NCBI GenBank assembly: GCA_000153445.1 | Contig: CH672397.1 | Coordinates: 230,930 to 294,929 of the forward strand | Direction: 5' to 3' | DNA: 64,000 nt | Source of the DNA: a gamma proteobacterium HTCC2207 | GTDB taxonomy: Bacteria > Pseudomonadota > Gammaproteobacteria > Pseudomonadales > Porticoccaceae | Shown here: positions 25,126-34,777 of the stretch, piece by piece | Layout of the letters: every line of letters begins with the position of its first letter | How positions within the stretch are numbered: the first letter of the stretch is position 1 | Notes under the pieces: generated by a model | Database searches by the model: none | What the model saw: only the letters and a program-made list of their open reading frames with translations | What the model was told of the DNA's origin: nothing | Made by a program: the position numbers and the translations under genes

Positions 25126-25141
25126 TTTATTGAGCGCAAGA
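25126..25141 (+). promoter_or_regulatory. possible Ada box upstream of ada
   Basis: TTTATTGAGCGCAAGA resembles the E. coli ada operator, which has AAAGCGCAAGA at the same place relative to the promoter. It lies about 70 bp upstream of the ada start codon. This would allow methylated Ada to activate its own operon. Confidence 0.5.
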
Positions 25142-25208
25142 AACGGAGTGTTGTGCGGTTGCGAATGGGGAATAGTTATTTGCCTCAATAAGTGTCAGGA
25201 TAAAGTTT

Positions 25209-26312
25209 ATGGAAAAGCAGTTGGATCAATACTGGCAAGCGGTGTTAAGTCGAGATTCCAGCCTTGACGGTCAATTCTTTTATGGCGTACTCACCACCGG
25301 CATTTACTGCCGTCCGTCCTGTGCAGCACGAACACCGCTGCGTAAAAATGTGGGGTTTTATGCCTCTCAGGAAGCAGCCCGTGAGGCGGGTTTGCGCGCC
25401 TGTAAGCGCTGCCGGCCAGATACGCATTTGAATGCCACTCAGGATCTGATGCATGAAATTTGTCGGTATATAGAGGCGCATTACGAGCAGCGATTAACCT
25501 TGGCGGTGCTGGCCGAAAAAGCCGGTATAAGCACAAGCCATTTTCAGCGAACCTTTAAAGCGGCTGTGGGCATGTCACCCAAAAAGTATCAGGATGGTTG
25601 CCGTATCAGGTTGTTTAAACAGAGCTTAAAAAGCACCTTAAAAACAGATGAGAATATTACCCATGCAATGCACGCCTCTGGCTATGAATCGAGCTCTCGT
25701 CTCTATGAAAAAATTGATACTCATATGGGTATGACCCCAGGCACATACCGCAAGGGTGGTGCCGGTGAGCTGATTACCTACGCTGTGGCTCAGACTAGCC
25801 TGGGTCGAGTGATGATCGGTGCCACTGATCGCGGCATCTGTTTTCTGCAATTTGATGATGCAGACCACAAGCTGCTCGCGCAGCTTGAATTGGAATATCC
25901 CAAGGCCAACGTTCAGCCTATGTCACTTGAAGCGCAACCTCTATTCGATCAATGGATTGGACAACTCAATGAGTTTTTACAGGGCCGGGTAGAGGTATTG
26001 GATCTGCCTTTGGATATTCGCGGCAGCGCTTTTCAATGCATGGTTTGGGACTATCTGGTGAGTATTCCCTCTGGCACACTGCAGTCCTATACCGAGGTGG
26101 CTAATGGCATAGGTAGGCCGAAAGCGGTTCGCGCTGTGGCCAGTGCCTGCGCGAATAATAAAATCGCCATTAGGATTCCCTGCCATCGGGTGATTCGCGG
26201 TGACGGCAGTCTGGCGGGTTATAAATGGGGCCTCGCGCGGAAGCGTTCATTGATTGATTTGGAGCGCAGAGGGCTGTTTAAGTTAGCCAACAGGGCACTT
26301 GTCGATGATTGA
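25209..26312 (+). CDS. ada: Ada: bifunctional methyltransferase and transcriptional activator
   Basis: This 367-residue full-length Ada has three modules. The N-terminal zinc domain carries Cys 34, 38, 65 and 68 (GIYCRPSC and CKRC), and the first is equivalent to the methyl-accepting Cys38 of E. coli. An AraC-type helix-turn-helix (about residues 80-182) follows. The C-terminal O6-methylguanine methyltransferase has IPCHRVIRG (Cys about 324). It repairs methylphosphotriesters and O6-methylguanine by suicide transfer and, once methylated, activates repair genes. alkA overlaps its 3' end by 8 bp, so the two form an operon. An Ada-box-like sequence lies upstream. Confidence 0.94.
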   Translation: MEKQLDQYWQAVLSRDSSLDGQFFYGVLTTGIYCRPSCAARTPLRKNVGFYASQEAAREAGLRACKRCRPDTHLNATQDLMHEICRYIEAHYEQRLTLAVLAEKAGISTSHFQRTFKAAVGMSPKKYQDGCRIRLFKQSLKSTLKTDENITHAMHASGYESSSRLYEKIDTHMGMTPGTYRKGGAGELITYAVAQTSLGRVMIGATDRGICFLQFDDADHKLLAQLELEYPKANVQPMSLEAQPLFDQWIGQLNEFLQGRVEVLDLPLDIRGSAFQCMVWDYLVSIPSGTLQSYTEVANGIGRPKAVRAVASACANNKIAIRIPCHRVIRGDGSLAGYKWGLARKRSLIDLERRGLFKLANRALVDD

Positions 26313-27078
26313 GTTGCCGGTGGTTAAGCCTTTCCCTTGGCAACAGTTGCTTGAGTACCTGTCATTTCGTCTGGTGCCTGAGTTTGAGTCGATAGCAGAC
26401 AATCATTATCAACGGATTTATAGAGATGGTTTAGTCAGAGTGTCCTATGACGAACCCAATGGCTTACTGCAGATAAAATCGGATCTGCCTCAGGACCAGC
26501 TCGATAATCTGATCGTTCCTGTGTCACGAATATTTCGCCCGCAACTCTGTACCCAAGCTATTTATCAGCAGCTATTGCCGCATCTGCCTATATTAGCCAA
26601 GAGTCCAGGCTTTAGGCCTCTGGGCTGCTGGGATCCCTTTGAACTCTGCCTGCGCACCATTATTGGTCAGCAGGTTACTGTGGCCGCAGCTAATACGATT
26701 ATGAGGCGGCTTGTGGAACGCTGCGGGCAGTTGACTCCCGAGGCGTTGCTTGCTGCTGATCTGAGCAATATGGGTATGCCAGGGGCGCGAGTCGCAGCGC
26801 TGATTGCACTGGCAACCGCTCTTGCCAACGGCGATCTGGATTTGTCTAGGCCTTGGCCTGAACTCAAGGAGGCGCTGCTTAAATTGCGCGGTATTGGTCC
26901 CTGGACCTGTGGCTATTTGGCGATTCGTTTGGGAATGGATGATGACGCTTTTCCGGAAACCGATGTGGGCTTAATTCGAGCGGCTAAATCTGAAAGTGCA
27001 ATGGCGTTGTTGGCCAGTGCTGAGTTGTGGCGACCCTATCGCGCCTATGCTGCTGTTGGCCTTTGGGCGCTGGAATAG
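26305..27078 (+). CDS. alkA: DNA-3-methyladenine glycosylase II
   Basis: This 257-residue HhH-GPD-type base-excision glycosylase removes 3-methyladenine and other alkylated bases. The hairpin-helix-hairpin LRGIGPWTCGYLAIR (about residues 193-207) is followed by the catalytic Asp in FPETDVGL, as in E. coli AlkA. The N-terminal part (PFPWQQLLEYLSFR) matches the AlkA N-terminal domain. The start is taken as ATG 26305, overlapping the end of ada; a TTG two codons upstream is possible. Translational coupling to ada implies induction with the adaptive response. It is convergent with nth. Confidence 0.9.
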   Translation: MIELPVVKPFPWQQLLEYLSFRLVPEFESIADNHYQRIYRDGLVRVSYDEPNGLLQIKSDLPQDQLDNLIVPVSRIFRPQLCTQAIYQQLLPHLPILAKSPGFRPLGCWDPFELCLRTIIGQQVTVAAANTIMRRLVERCGQLTPEALLAADLSNMGMPGARVAALIALATALANGDLDLSRPWPELKEALLKLRGIGPWTCGYLAIRLGMDDDAFPETDVGLIRAAKSESAMALLASAELWRPYRAYAAVGLWALE

Positions 27079-27121
27079 CCGGTAAAACCAGCTCGTAAAA
27101 ACAGCTCGTTAAAAAGAGCAC

Positions 27122-27775
27122 CTAGGGCTTATGAGCAATAAGCGGATTTTTACGATTTGGGTAGCAGGTAGTACAAATTTCACAGACACGGCCATCGCAG
27201 CCTCTAGCGCTGCAAAATTCTCGGCCATAAAAAATAATCTGGAGATGGAGGGCATTCCAGGTTTCTTTAGGGAAAAGCTTCTTAAGATCGCGCTCGGTCT
27301 GCGTGACGCTATTGCCTTTGGTAAGTCCCCAGCGCTGAGCCAGTCGGTGTATATGGGTGTCCACGGGAAAAGCTGGATGGCCAAAGCCCTGAGACATAAC
27401 CACGCCGGCGGTTTTATGGCCAACCCCCGGCAGTGATTCCAAGGCCTTCCAGTCGTCCGGCACTACGCCGTCATATTGTTCAACAAGCATTTTTGAAAGC
27501 ACTGATATCGCACTAGATTTTTGCGGCGCGAGACCACAGGGTCTGACTATTTTGTAAATATCATCTAGGGGCACATGCTGCATATCAAAAGCATTGTCTG
27601 CCAGGGCAAACAGTGCCGGGGTAACCTGATTGACGCGAATATCGGTGCACTGGGCACTGAGCAGAACCGCGACTAAGAGTTCAAAGTTGTTTTTATGATC
27701 CAGTGGTATCGGGGTTTCTGGATAGATTTCATTGAGTTTGTCGAGTATGTAGTCGGCGCGTTGTTGTTTTAACAT
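27122..27775 (-). CDS. nth: endonuclease III with atypical cysteine cluster
   Basis: This 217-residue DNA glycosylase/AP lyase acts on oxidised pyrimidines. The HhH motif LPGVGHKTAGVV contains the catalytic Lys, and VDTHIHR has the catalytic Asp. The C-terminus has cysteines at about 188, 193, 198, 201 and 204 (CSARGCDGRVCEICTTC), instead of the usual C-x6-C-x2-C-x5-C ligand pattern of the 4Fe-4S cluster. It may bind a cluster with altered spacing. It ends the leftward map-glnD-dapC-nth gene run, 36 bp after dapC. Start supported by AAGGGA. Confidence 0.92.
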   Translation of the reverse strand: MLKQQRADYILDKLNEIYPETPIPLDHKNNFELLVAVLLSAQCTDIRVNQVTPALFALADNAFDMQHVPLDDIYKIVRPCGLAPQKSSAISVLSKMLVEQYDGVVPDDWKALESLPGVGHKTAGVVMSQGFGHPAFPVDTHIHRLAQRWGLTKGNSVTQTERDLKKLFPKETWNALHLQIIFYGREFCSARGCDGRVCEICTTCYPNRKNPLIAHKP

Positions 27776-27811
27776 ATCTAGTCCCTTAGAAAGTGTTCAA
27801 AGTTTAGCGGC

Positions 27812-29050
27812 TCAGACCGCAAGGCCCTGTACATAGTGTTTGATGCGCAGAGCTGCCTCTATACAGACGTCAGTTTCAGCTACCAACGCCATGCGCACGC
27901 GCCCTTTGCCCGGATTACCCTGTTCCGTGTCGCGAGACAGATAGCGCCCGGGAAGCAAGGTGACGTTTTGTTGGGCGAATAAGCCGGCGGCAAATTCGGT
28001 GTCATCAATAGGTGTTTCTGGCCACAGGTAAAAGCTTGCCTGAGGTTCGGGGAACCTGAGTACATCGCTGAGAATTTCGGTGACAGCGGCAAATTTCTCG
28101 CGGTATTGACGGCGGTTGTCGATAACATGCGTCTCATCATTCCAGGCGGCCGTGGAAGCAGCTTGAGTTGTCATCGACATGGCGCAGCCATGGTAGGTGC
28201 GGTAGCGTAAAAAATCCCCTAGCAGGCTTGCATCACCGGCAACAAATCCGGAGCGCAGGCCTGGCAGATTGGAGCGTTTCGAAAGACTGTGAAACGCCAC
28301 GCAGCGGCTGTAGTCAGTGCGACCCATTGCGGCGCAGGCTTCTAGAATTCCCGGCGGTGGGCTCTGTTCGTCGAGGTAGACCTCTGAATAGCACTCATCA
28401 CTGGCAATAATAAAGTCGTACTGGTCGGCGAGCTTAATCGCCTGCTGCAGTTGCTCGATACTCATCACGGCGCCGGTAGGGTTGCCTGGTGTACATATTT
28501 GCAGCAGTTGGCAGCGTTCCCACACCTCTGCGGGCACGGTACTGAGGTCCGGGATAAACTGGTTGTCTAGAGTGCAATCGAGGAAATGCAGTTCGGCGCC
28601 AGCGAGGAGGGCGGCGCCCTCATAAATTTGATAGAAGGGATTGGGCGAGACTATTAATGGAGATTGTAATGGGGCTTGAGAACCCTGCAGAGGAACTTTT
28701 GACTCGCTGTTGACCATGGCTTGAGTAAAGGCAAATAGCGCCTCTCTGGTGCCGGTGACCGGTAAAACATTGTGCTCCGCATCGACACTGCCCTCGGGCA
28801 GCTTAAAGCGCATCGTGCACCACTGGGCAATAGCGTGGCGTAGAGCCGTACCGCCCTTGGTGGTGGGGTAGACGGCAATCTGATCAATGCTGTCTACTAG
28901 GGCCTGTTTTACAAAGGCTGGCGACTGGTGCTTGGGTTCGCCGATCGACAGTGCAATTGGCGACAGGTGGGCGGGGGGAACTATACCGGCCATTAATGCC
29001 TTAAGACGCTCAAAGGGGTAGGGATGTAGTAAATCTAATTTTGGATTCAT
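27812..29050 (-). CDS. dapC: succinyldiaminopimelate transaminase
   Basis: This 412-residue PLP-dependent class I/II aminotransferase converts N-succinyl-2-amino-6-ketopimelate and glutamate to N-succinyl-LL-DAP in lysine and cell-wall synthesis. The PLP lysine is in SLSKRSNLPGLRSGF, and PGNPTGAV and SDECYSEVY match the family. The N-terminus LDLLHPYPFERLKAL is characteristic of the beta/gammaproteobacterial DapC. It lies directly after glnD, as in Pseudomonas. It is also related to ArgD/AspC types, but neighbours and N-terminus favour DapC. Confidence 0.9.
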   Translation of the reverse strand: MNPKLDLLHPYPFERLKALMAGIVPPAHLSPIALSIGEPKHQSPAFVKQALVDSIDQIAVYPTTKGGTALRHAIAQWCTMRFKLPEGSVDAEHNVLPVTGTREALFAFTQAMVNSESKVPLQGSQAPLQSPLIVSPNPFYQIYEGAALLAGAELHFLDCTLDNQFIPDLSTVPAEVWERCQLLQICTPGNPTGAVMSIEQLQQAIKLADQYDFIIASDECYSEVYLDEQSPPPGILEACAAMGRTDYSRCVAFHSLSKRSNLPGLRSGFVAGDASLLGDFLRYRTYHGCAMSMTTQAASTAAWNDETHVIDNRRQYREKFAAVTEILSDVLRFPEPQASFYLWPETPIDDTEFAAGLFAQQNVTLLPGRYLSRDTEQGNPGKGRVRMALVAETDVCIEAALRIKHYVQGLAV

Positions 29051-29088
29051 TGTTTACTCTTGGTCCTTATTGTTCGGTCTGATAAGAC

Positions 29089-31803
29089 TTAATTCCACAC
29101 TTTCATCTTGCGCAGTTTGTATTCTTGGCCTTCTTCTTCGTTGCGCTGATCCAATTCACTGCGGATAGTAGCGGTTAATGCAGCGCTAACGTCACTGTCG
29201 GTGAGCGGTTCGAAGTTTTTATCCGTTAGGTAAAAAATATCTTCAACACGCTCACCCAGGGTGGAAATTTTTGCATGTAATACACGCAGCTCAAAACGCA
29301 CAAATATCTGTGTTAAATGCGCCAGCAGGCCGGGTCGATCCGGAGTGATGATTTCAAGGATGACACAGTTTGCATCTACATCATGGCGCAGTTTCGCAGT
29401 GGTTTTTAGGGCAAAGTTTTTTAGCTGCCGCGGGGTACGCTGCTGCACATACGCATTTATTTTACTCGGGTCTGCTATAGCGCCACTGAGCGTTTGGACA
29501 ATCTTTTCACAGCGCAAACGGTCTTGGCCTATGGGTTGATCTTGTTCGTCAAGTACATAGAAAACATCGAATGCGCTGCCATCACTATTGCTGTTAAGGC
29601 GAGCATCATGGATATTCAGATTGAGTCGATCTAGGGCGGAGGCAATTATCGAAAAATTGTTTGCACGGTCTTTGCTGTGAACAAAAATCTGTGTTGCCAC
29701 TGGAATTTCAACGCCTACATCATTGATCAGAATAACGGCTTTTTGACTGTCCTGATTGGCGAGAATGGCTTTGGTAAATTCGGCCACATCCTCGGCGCTT
29801 TCGCGTAGAAAGAAATCTTGATCCACATCGCGCCACACGCTTTCAGCTGCATCACTCTCGATAGTGTCGGCATGCAGTGCACGCAGCGCCGCATCTTTGG
29901 CCTCTAATACCCATGCTGCGCGGCTGTTGGGTGCAACGGTCCCTAGCTGAAGAGCACGCTTGGTCTCAAAATAGAGGTTGTACATCAGCGAGCCTTTCCA
30001 TTCGGTCCAGAGACGCGGATTGGTGGCATTAATATCGGATACGGTGAGCACATAGAGGTAATCCAAGTGCATCTGGTCGCCGACATGGGTGGCAAACTTA
30101 TGGATTACTTCAGGATCTGAGGTGTCTTCGCGCTGAGAGATAGTTGACATCAGTAGGTGGTTTTCCACTAGCCATTTTAGTAACTCGATCTCTTTGGGTT
30201 GCAGACCATGGCGTTCAGCAAAGTCGGCAATATCCACAGAGCCTAGAGCTGAGTGGTCGCCCCCTCGGCCTTTGGCGATATCGTGATACAGCGCAGCTAT
30301 AACAATTAACTCTCGGCTGCGAAAATTCTTATAGATATGGGCGGCGACGGGAAACTTTGTTGCAACCTCTGGTAGCGCCAAACGGCGAACATTGCGCACC
30401 ACTTCAAGGGTGTGCACATCAACCGGATAAATATGAAAAAGATCATGCTGCATCTGACCGACTATTTTGCCAAATTCAGGCAGGTAGCCACCCAAGATGC
30501 CAAAGCGATTCATGCGCTGCAACTGGTTCGAGAGCTTAAAGGGCGCCTTGAGTATGCGCATAAACAGCGCGCGATTTTCGGGGTCTGCGCGGAACTCGTC
30601 GTTGATTAATCCACGGTGCAGTCGTATTTGGCGAATGGCCGATGCGCGAATGCCTAGGATACCCTCGCTTTCACCCATCAGCGCAAACAGTTCGAGTAGG
30701 GCTGGTGGATGATCGACAAAAACTGATTCTTCAGTGGTGTCGAGATCATTGTCGCGAATCACAAAGCGCGAATTGATCTGAGTGACAACCTTGACTTTGT
30801 TCTGGCGGTAAATAGCTTCATCGAGATACTTGAGCAGCACTTCATTGAGCTCGCGTATGGACATTACGACCTGATAGTAGCGCTGCATAAATTGCTCAAC
30901 GCCGAGTCTCTCGGCGCTGTCTTCATAGCCGAACATCGCCGCTAGCTTGCGTTGATAATCAAATAGTAGCCGTTCTTCCGGGCGATCAGTTATTAGGTGC
31001 AGCCCATAGCGGACTTTCCAGAGGAATTCTTCGTCCCTGCGCACCGTGGCGTACTCTTCCTCAGACAAAAAGCCCTCGGCAATTAGCAGCGAGCGGCGGT
31101 GTACCTGAAAGTGGCGTTTCGCCGTCCAGTTGAATACCTGAATATCTCTGAGGCCACCTGGGGCTTCTTTGATATTCGGCTCGAGGTTGTACTCGGTGTC
31201 ACCATGTTTCCGGTGACGGGCTTTCTGCTCGTCAATTTTGCCGTGATAGAACTTTTCTGAGGCCCAGATTTTTTTCGGCCCAGTTTTGGTTTTGAGTTTA
31301 TTGAGCAGCTCTATGTCGCCTGCCAGAAGACGCGTTTCCATCAGATTAGTCGCGACAGTAATATCGCCCTTAGCTTCGTCGACGCATTGGGAAACACTGC
31401 GAGTGCTGTGACCTATCTTAAGTTGAATGTCCCAGAGAAAGGTCAAAAACTGCTCGATACTCTGTCGGTAGCGCTGAGGTTTATCCCGTCGCATTAGAAT
31501 CAGCAGGTCTATATCTGAATGCGGATGCAGTTCGCCGCGACCATAGCCACCCACCGCGATTAGGCTGACGTCAGCATCCCACTCAAAACGATTCCATGCG
31601 TGGCGCAGAATCAAGTCGGCAAAATGCGCGCGCTCATTAACCAGTTGGTGCGCATTTTCGCCGTCATAAAAGCGTTTGTTGAAATGGTTGTTGGCGAAAC
31701 CCAGTGCGCCGCGGAAGACATCAATCGGATTGCCATTTTCGATATCCGCAACAAAGCGTTTCTCATCAAAGAAAATCGGCACTAGGTAAGTTTTTGGATG
31801 CAT
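29089..31803 (-). CDS. glnD: bifunctional PII uridylyltransferase / uridylyl-removing enzyme
   Basis: This 904-residue nitrogen sensor adds UMP to and removes it from PII proteins in response to glutamine. The nucleotidyltransferase domain has GGYGRGELHPHSDIDLL (about residues 85-101); the HD domain has YHDIAKGRGGDHS in the middle of the protein; two ACT domains that sense glutamine occupy the C-terminal quarter (ITPDRPGLLAHL in the second). Full length compared with about 890 in E. coli. The start codon is 2 bp after the map stop, so translation is likely coupled. Confidence 0.95.
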   Translation of the reverse strand: MHPKTYLVPIFFDEKRFVADIENGNPIDVFRGALGFANNHFNKRFYDGENAHQLVNERAHFADLILRHAWNRFEWDADVSLIAVGGYGRGELHPHSDIDLLILMRRDKPQRYRQSIEQFLTFLWDIQLKIGHSTRSVSQCVDEAKGDITVATNLMETRLLAGDIELLNKLKTKTGPKKIWASEKFYHGKIDEQKARHRKHGDTEYNLEPNIKEAPGGLRDIQVFNWTAKRHFQVHRRSLLIAEGFLSEEEYATVRRDEEFLWKVRYGLHLITDRPEERLLFDYQRKLAAMFGYEDSAERLGVEQFMQRYYQVVMSIRELNEVLLKYLDEAIYRQNKVKVVTQINSRFVIRDNDLDTTEESVFVDHPPALLELFALMGESEGILGIRASAIRQIRLHRGLINDEFRADPENRALFMRILKAPFKLSNQLQRMNRFGILGGYLPEFGKIVGQMQHDLFHIYPVDVHTLEVVRNVRRLALPEVATKFPVAAHIYKNFRSRELIVIAALYHDIAKGRGGDHSALGSVDIADFAERHGLQPKEIELLKWLVENHLLMSTISQREDTSDPEVIHKFATHVGDQMHLDYLYVLTVSDINATNPRLWTEWKGSLMYNLYFETKRALQLGTVAPNSRAAWVLEAKDAALRALHADTIESDAAESVWRDVDQDFFLRESAEDVAEFTKAILANQDSQKAVILINDVGVEIPVATQIFVHSKDRANNFSIIASALDRLNLNIHDARLNSNSDGSAFDVFYVLDEQDQPIGQDRLRCEKIVQTLSGAIADPSKINAYVQQRTPRQLKNFALKTTAKLRHDVDANCVILEIITPDRPGLLAHLTQIFVRFELRVLHAKISTLGERVEDIFYLTDKNFEPLTDSDVSAALTATIRSELDQRNEEEGQEYKLRKMKVWN

Positions 31804-31805
31804 GG

Positions 31806-32585
31806 TTATTTTTTCTTGTAAGGTTCTTCGTTGCGGGCGGTGAGTACTTCAACACCATTGCTGGTGACCACCATGGTGTGTTCCCACTGGGAGGAGAGTC
31901 GGCCATCGCGGGTTTCAACGGTCCAACCGTCGGATTTGATTTTGGTGCTGTACTTGCCAGCGTTGACCATAGGCTCGATGGTAAACGTCATGCCTTCCTC
32001 GAGAACCAGTCCAGTGTCCGGCTTGCCATAGTGTAGAACCTGAGGCTCCTCATGGAACTCCATACCTATGCCGTGACCGCAGTAGTCGCGGACAACGGAA
32101 TAGTAGTTGGCTTCAGCATGGGTCTGGATTACGTGGCCTATATCGCCGAGGCAAATGCCCGGCTTTACCATGTCTATGGCTTTGTAGAGACATTCTTGGG
32201 AGATATCAATGAGCCGCTGAGCGTGGGGAGCAACATCCCCCACGGTATACATCTTACTGGTATCGCCATACCAACCGTCTTTTATAACGGTGACATCGAT
32301 ATTGATAATATCGCCGTTTTTGAGAATCTTTTTCTCTGATGGGATGCCGTGGCAAACCACCTGATTAACCGAGGTGCAGACGGATTTCGGAAAGCCTCGA
32401 TAGCCGAGGCAAGCGGGAATGGCTTTCTGCACATCGACTATATGGTCATGACAGATTTTATCTAATTCGTCAGTGCTTACGCCTGGCACTACATATTGGC
32501 CAATCAGTTCGAGGACTTCAGCAGCTAGGCGTCCTGCAACGCGCATCTTGGCGATATCGTCCGCCGATCTTAGTTGTATGCTCAT
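31806..32585 (-). CDS. map: type I methionine aminopeptidase
   Basis: This 259-residue metalloenzyme removes N-terminal methionine from new proteins. Metal ligands are seen in NIDVTVIKDGWYGDTS (two Asp), CGHGIG (His), TIEPMV (Glu) and WEHTMVV (Glu). It is the first gene of the leftward map-glnD-dapC-nth run and is divergent from rpsB, a classical gammaproteobacterial arrangement. The ATG at 32585 matches the family N-terminus (MSIQLRSADDIAKMR). Confidence 0.96.
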   Translation of the reverse strand: MSIQLRSADDIAKMRVAGRLAAEVLELIGQYVVPGVSTDELDKICHDHIVDVQKAIPACLGYRGFPKSVCTSVNQVVCHGIPSEKKILKNGDIINIDVTVIKDGWYGDTSKMYTVGDVAPHAQRLIDISQECLYKAIDMVKPGICLGDIGHVIQTHAEANYYSVVRDYCGHGIGMEFHEEPQVLHYGKPDTGLVLEEGMTFTIEPMVNAGKYSTKIKSDGWTVETRDGRLSSQWEHTMVVTSNGVEVLTARNEEPYKKK

Positions 32586-32988
32586 ATTTGGCCTTCTTCA
32601 AAAAAAGATGTAAGCATTGTACGCATCAAAGTCCCATTCGGGGAGTGCCTTTGAGCCTTATAGGCAAACTATTCATCCCTCTTTGCTAATCTTTGGTCGG
32701 CTCTTGGCTGCTGGCATTAATAAGTCCTAGGTAAAAGTCCGATCTGGGTGCCCAGGTGATGTTGTCAGTTAGCTTAGTTGGTGCGCTTTTTTTCTTTAAT
32801 TAGCCCAATCAATATGGTATAAAGCGCGCCGTCTGAAGAGATGTCTCAACAGACGTTAATGTAACTAAACTTTTTTTAAACGACACACACGTTCCGACAC
32901 AGTGATCTGGGTGCCTAAAGGCTAGTTTTTAGCTTGGTTGGTTGATTTACTGGGGTACGTGGAGGCTTAACCCCTAAAAGGAAAAATT
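32586..32988. promoter_or_regulatory. 403-bp divergent map/rpsB region with rpsB leader
   Basis: This non-coding gap between map and rpsB holds a likely rpsB promoter near 32795-32823 and a 5' leader of about 160 nt. The leader includes a hairpin GTCTG-A-AGAGA-TG-TCTC-AA-CAGAC (32831-32854) and, just before the gene, GGGG...CCCC around GTGGAGGC (32952-32977). In many bacteria S2 represses its own mRNA through such a leader; here that is inference. The rpsB ribosome site is AAGGA. Confidence 0.55.
32795..32823 (+). promoter_or_regulatory. likely rpsB promoter with GC-rich discriminator
   Basis: -10 TATAAA (32818-32823) with a weak -35 TTTAAT (32795-32800) at 17 bp, immediately followed by GCGCGCC. 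The tRNA promoter at 59212 has the same GCGCGCC after its -10. Confidence 0.5.
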
Positions 32989-33801
32989 ATGTCTACTGTA
33001 AGTATGCGCGATATGTTGCAGGCTGGTGTTCACTTCGGTCACCAAACCCGCTTCTGGAATCCCAAAATGAGCAAGTTTATCTTCGGCTCACGTAACAAAG
33101 TTCATGTTATTAACCTTGAGCAAACTGTACCAGCCTTCAATGAAGCACTTGAAGTTCTGCGTAAAGAAGCTGCCAAGGGCAATCAAATTCTTTTTGTTGG
33201 CACCAAGCGTGCTGCACAAAAAATCCTCAAAGAAGAAGCAGAGCGTTGTGGCATGCCTTATGTCAGCCATCGCTGGTTGGGTGGTATGTTGACCAACTAC
33301 AAAACGATCCGTGCTTCTATCCGTCGTTTCCGCGATTTGGAAACTCAGGAAGCCAACGGTACTTTTGAGCGTCTGACTAAGAAAGAAGTTCTGATGCGCA
33401 CGCGCATGAAAGAAAAGCTGGAAAATTCAATTGGTGGCATCAAGGATATGAACGGCTTGCCTGACATCCTTTTTGTTATCGATGTTGATCACGAGCGCAT
33501 TGCTATCAACGAAGCCAACAAGCTGGGTATTCCAGTTGTCGGTATTGTTGATACCAACAGCAACCCTGACGGCGTCGACTACGTGATCCCAGGTAATGAT
33601 GACTCAATCCGTGCTATTAAGCTCTATGCTGCATCTATTGCCAATACTGTTCTTGAAGGCAAAGCGCAGTCAGCTAAAGTATCTAGTAAAGATGAGTTTG
33701 TTGAAGAAGCTGCACCAGCAGCTGAAGAAGCTTCAGAAGTCGCTGTAGAGGCCCCAGCAGCTCCAGAAGCTCCAGTAACTAAGGAAGCAGCGGCAGAGTA
33801 A
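32989..33801 (+). CDS. rpsB: 30S ribosomal protein S2
   Basis: This 270-residue ribosomal protein has the S2 signatures [17 protein letters not shown] at the N-terminus and [13 protein letters not shown]. It ends in an acidic Ala/Glu-rich tail (about residues 230-270) that makes it longer than E. coli S2 (241). It opens the rpsB-tsf-pyrH-frr operon. Confidence 0.97.
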   Translation: MSTVSMRDMLQAGVHFGHQTRFWNPKMSKFIFGSRNKVHVINLEQTVPAFNEALEVLRKEAAKGNQILFVGTKRAAQKILKEEAERCGMPYVSHRWLGGMLTNYKTIRASIRRFRDLETQEANGTFERLTKKEVLMRTRMKEKLENSIGGIKDMNGLPDILFVIDVDHERIAINEANKLGIPVVGIVDTNSNPDGVDYVIPGNDDSIRAIKLYAASIANTVLEGKAQSAKVSSKDEFVEEAAPAAEEASEVAVEAPAAPEAPVTKEAAAE

Positions 33802-33827
33802 TAGTAACGACCTATTACATGCAGCAT

Positions 33828-33853
33828 AAAAGGGGGCTAGAGCCCCCTTTTTT
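33828..33853 (+). terminator. rpsB-tsf intergenic terminator/attenuator
   Basis: AAAAGGGGGCT and AGCCCCCTTTTTT form a short strong hairpin with a U tail between rpsB and tsf. A partial terminator at this place would give more S2 than EF-Ts mRNA, as known for E. coli. Confidence 0.8.
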
Positions 33854-33886
33854 AAACACTAATTTTATGATTTTGAGAGGAATACA

Positions 33887-34747
33887 ATGGCACAGGTAAC
33901 GGCGTCACTGGTTAAAGAGCTTCGCGACCGCACCGGTCTTGGCATGATGGAGTGCAAGCGCGCACTGGCTGAGTCTGATGGCGACATAAACAAAGCAATT
34001 GAAGAGCTGCGCAAGTCAAGCGGCATGAAAGCAGCCAAAAAAGCCGGTCGTATCGCAGCTGAAGGTCTGGTTGCAGTAAAGGCTGAGAATGGCTACGGTC
34101 AGGTTGTAGAAGTCAACAGTGAAACTGATTTTGTAACACGCGATTTAGGTTTCCAAGGCTTTGTTAACGCTGTTTTAGATGCAGGCTTTGCTGCGAAGCA
34201 GACTGATATGGCAGCGGTTATGGCTGGCGATCTTGAAGCTGCTCGTGAAGCTCTGGTGCAGAAATGTGGTGAGAATGTCTCTCCACGTCGTCTGGCTAGC
34301 ATTGAAGCGCCAGTAGTGGGCGGCTATGTTCACAGCAACATGCGCATTGCTGTTATCGTCGGTTTGAGCGGCGGTGATGAAGCCCTGGCTCGCGATGTCG
34401 CCATGCATGTCGCGGCAGTTAACCCTGCTGTAGTAAGCTCTGATCAAATGCCTGCTGACGTAATTGAAGCTGAGCGTGCTATCTTTGTTGCCCAGGCAGC
34501 TGAGAGTGGTAAGCCTGCTGAAATCGTTGAGAAGATGGTTCAAGGGCGTGTAAGCAAGTTCTTGAAAGAAAGCAGCTTGGTTGACCAGCCTTTCGTAAAA
34601 GATCCGGATACAACTGTTGGCAAACTAGTTGCTGCTGGTGGTGCTACGATTGTTGGATTTACACGCTACGAAGTGGGTGAAGGCATCGAGAAAGACGAAG
34701 TTGATTTTGCTGCTGAAGTTGCAGCTCAGGTTCAGGGTGCTAATTAA
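33887..34747 (+). CDS. tsf: elongation factor Ts
   Basis: This 286-residue guanine-nucleotide exchange factor for EF-Tu begins with the family N-terminal domain [16 protein letters not shown] and contains [11 protein letters not shown], both EF-Ts signatures. The length is normal (E. coli 283). GAGAGGAAT precedes the ATG. It lies 85 bp after rpsB, beyond an attenuator hairpin, and 30 bp before pyrH. Confidence 0.97.
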   Translation: MAQVTASLVKELRDRTGLGMMECKRALAESDGDINKAIEELRKSSGMKAAKKAGRIAAEGLVAVKAENGYGQVVEVNSETDFVTRDLGFQGFVNAVLDAGFAAKQTDMAAVMAGDLEAAREALVQKCGENVSPRRLASIEAPVVGGYVHSNMRIAVIVGLSGGDEALARDVAMHVAAVNPAVVSSDQMPADVIEAERAIFVAQAAESGKPAEIVEKMVQGRVSKFLKESSLVDQPFVKDPDTTVGKLVAAGGATIVGFTRYEVGEGIEKDEVDFAAEVAAQVQGAN

Positions 34748-34777
34748 GACAAGCTAAACTCGATAAAGGGTTCCGAT

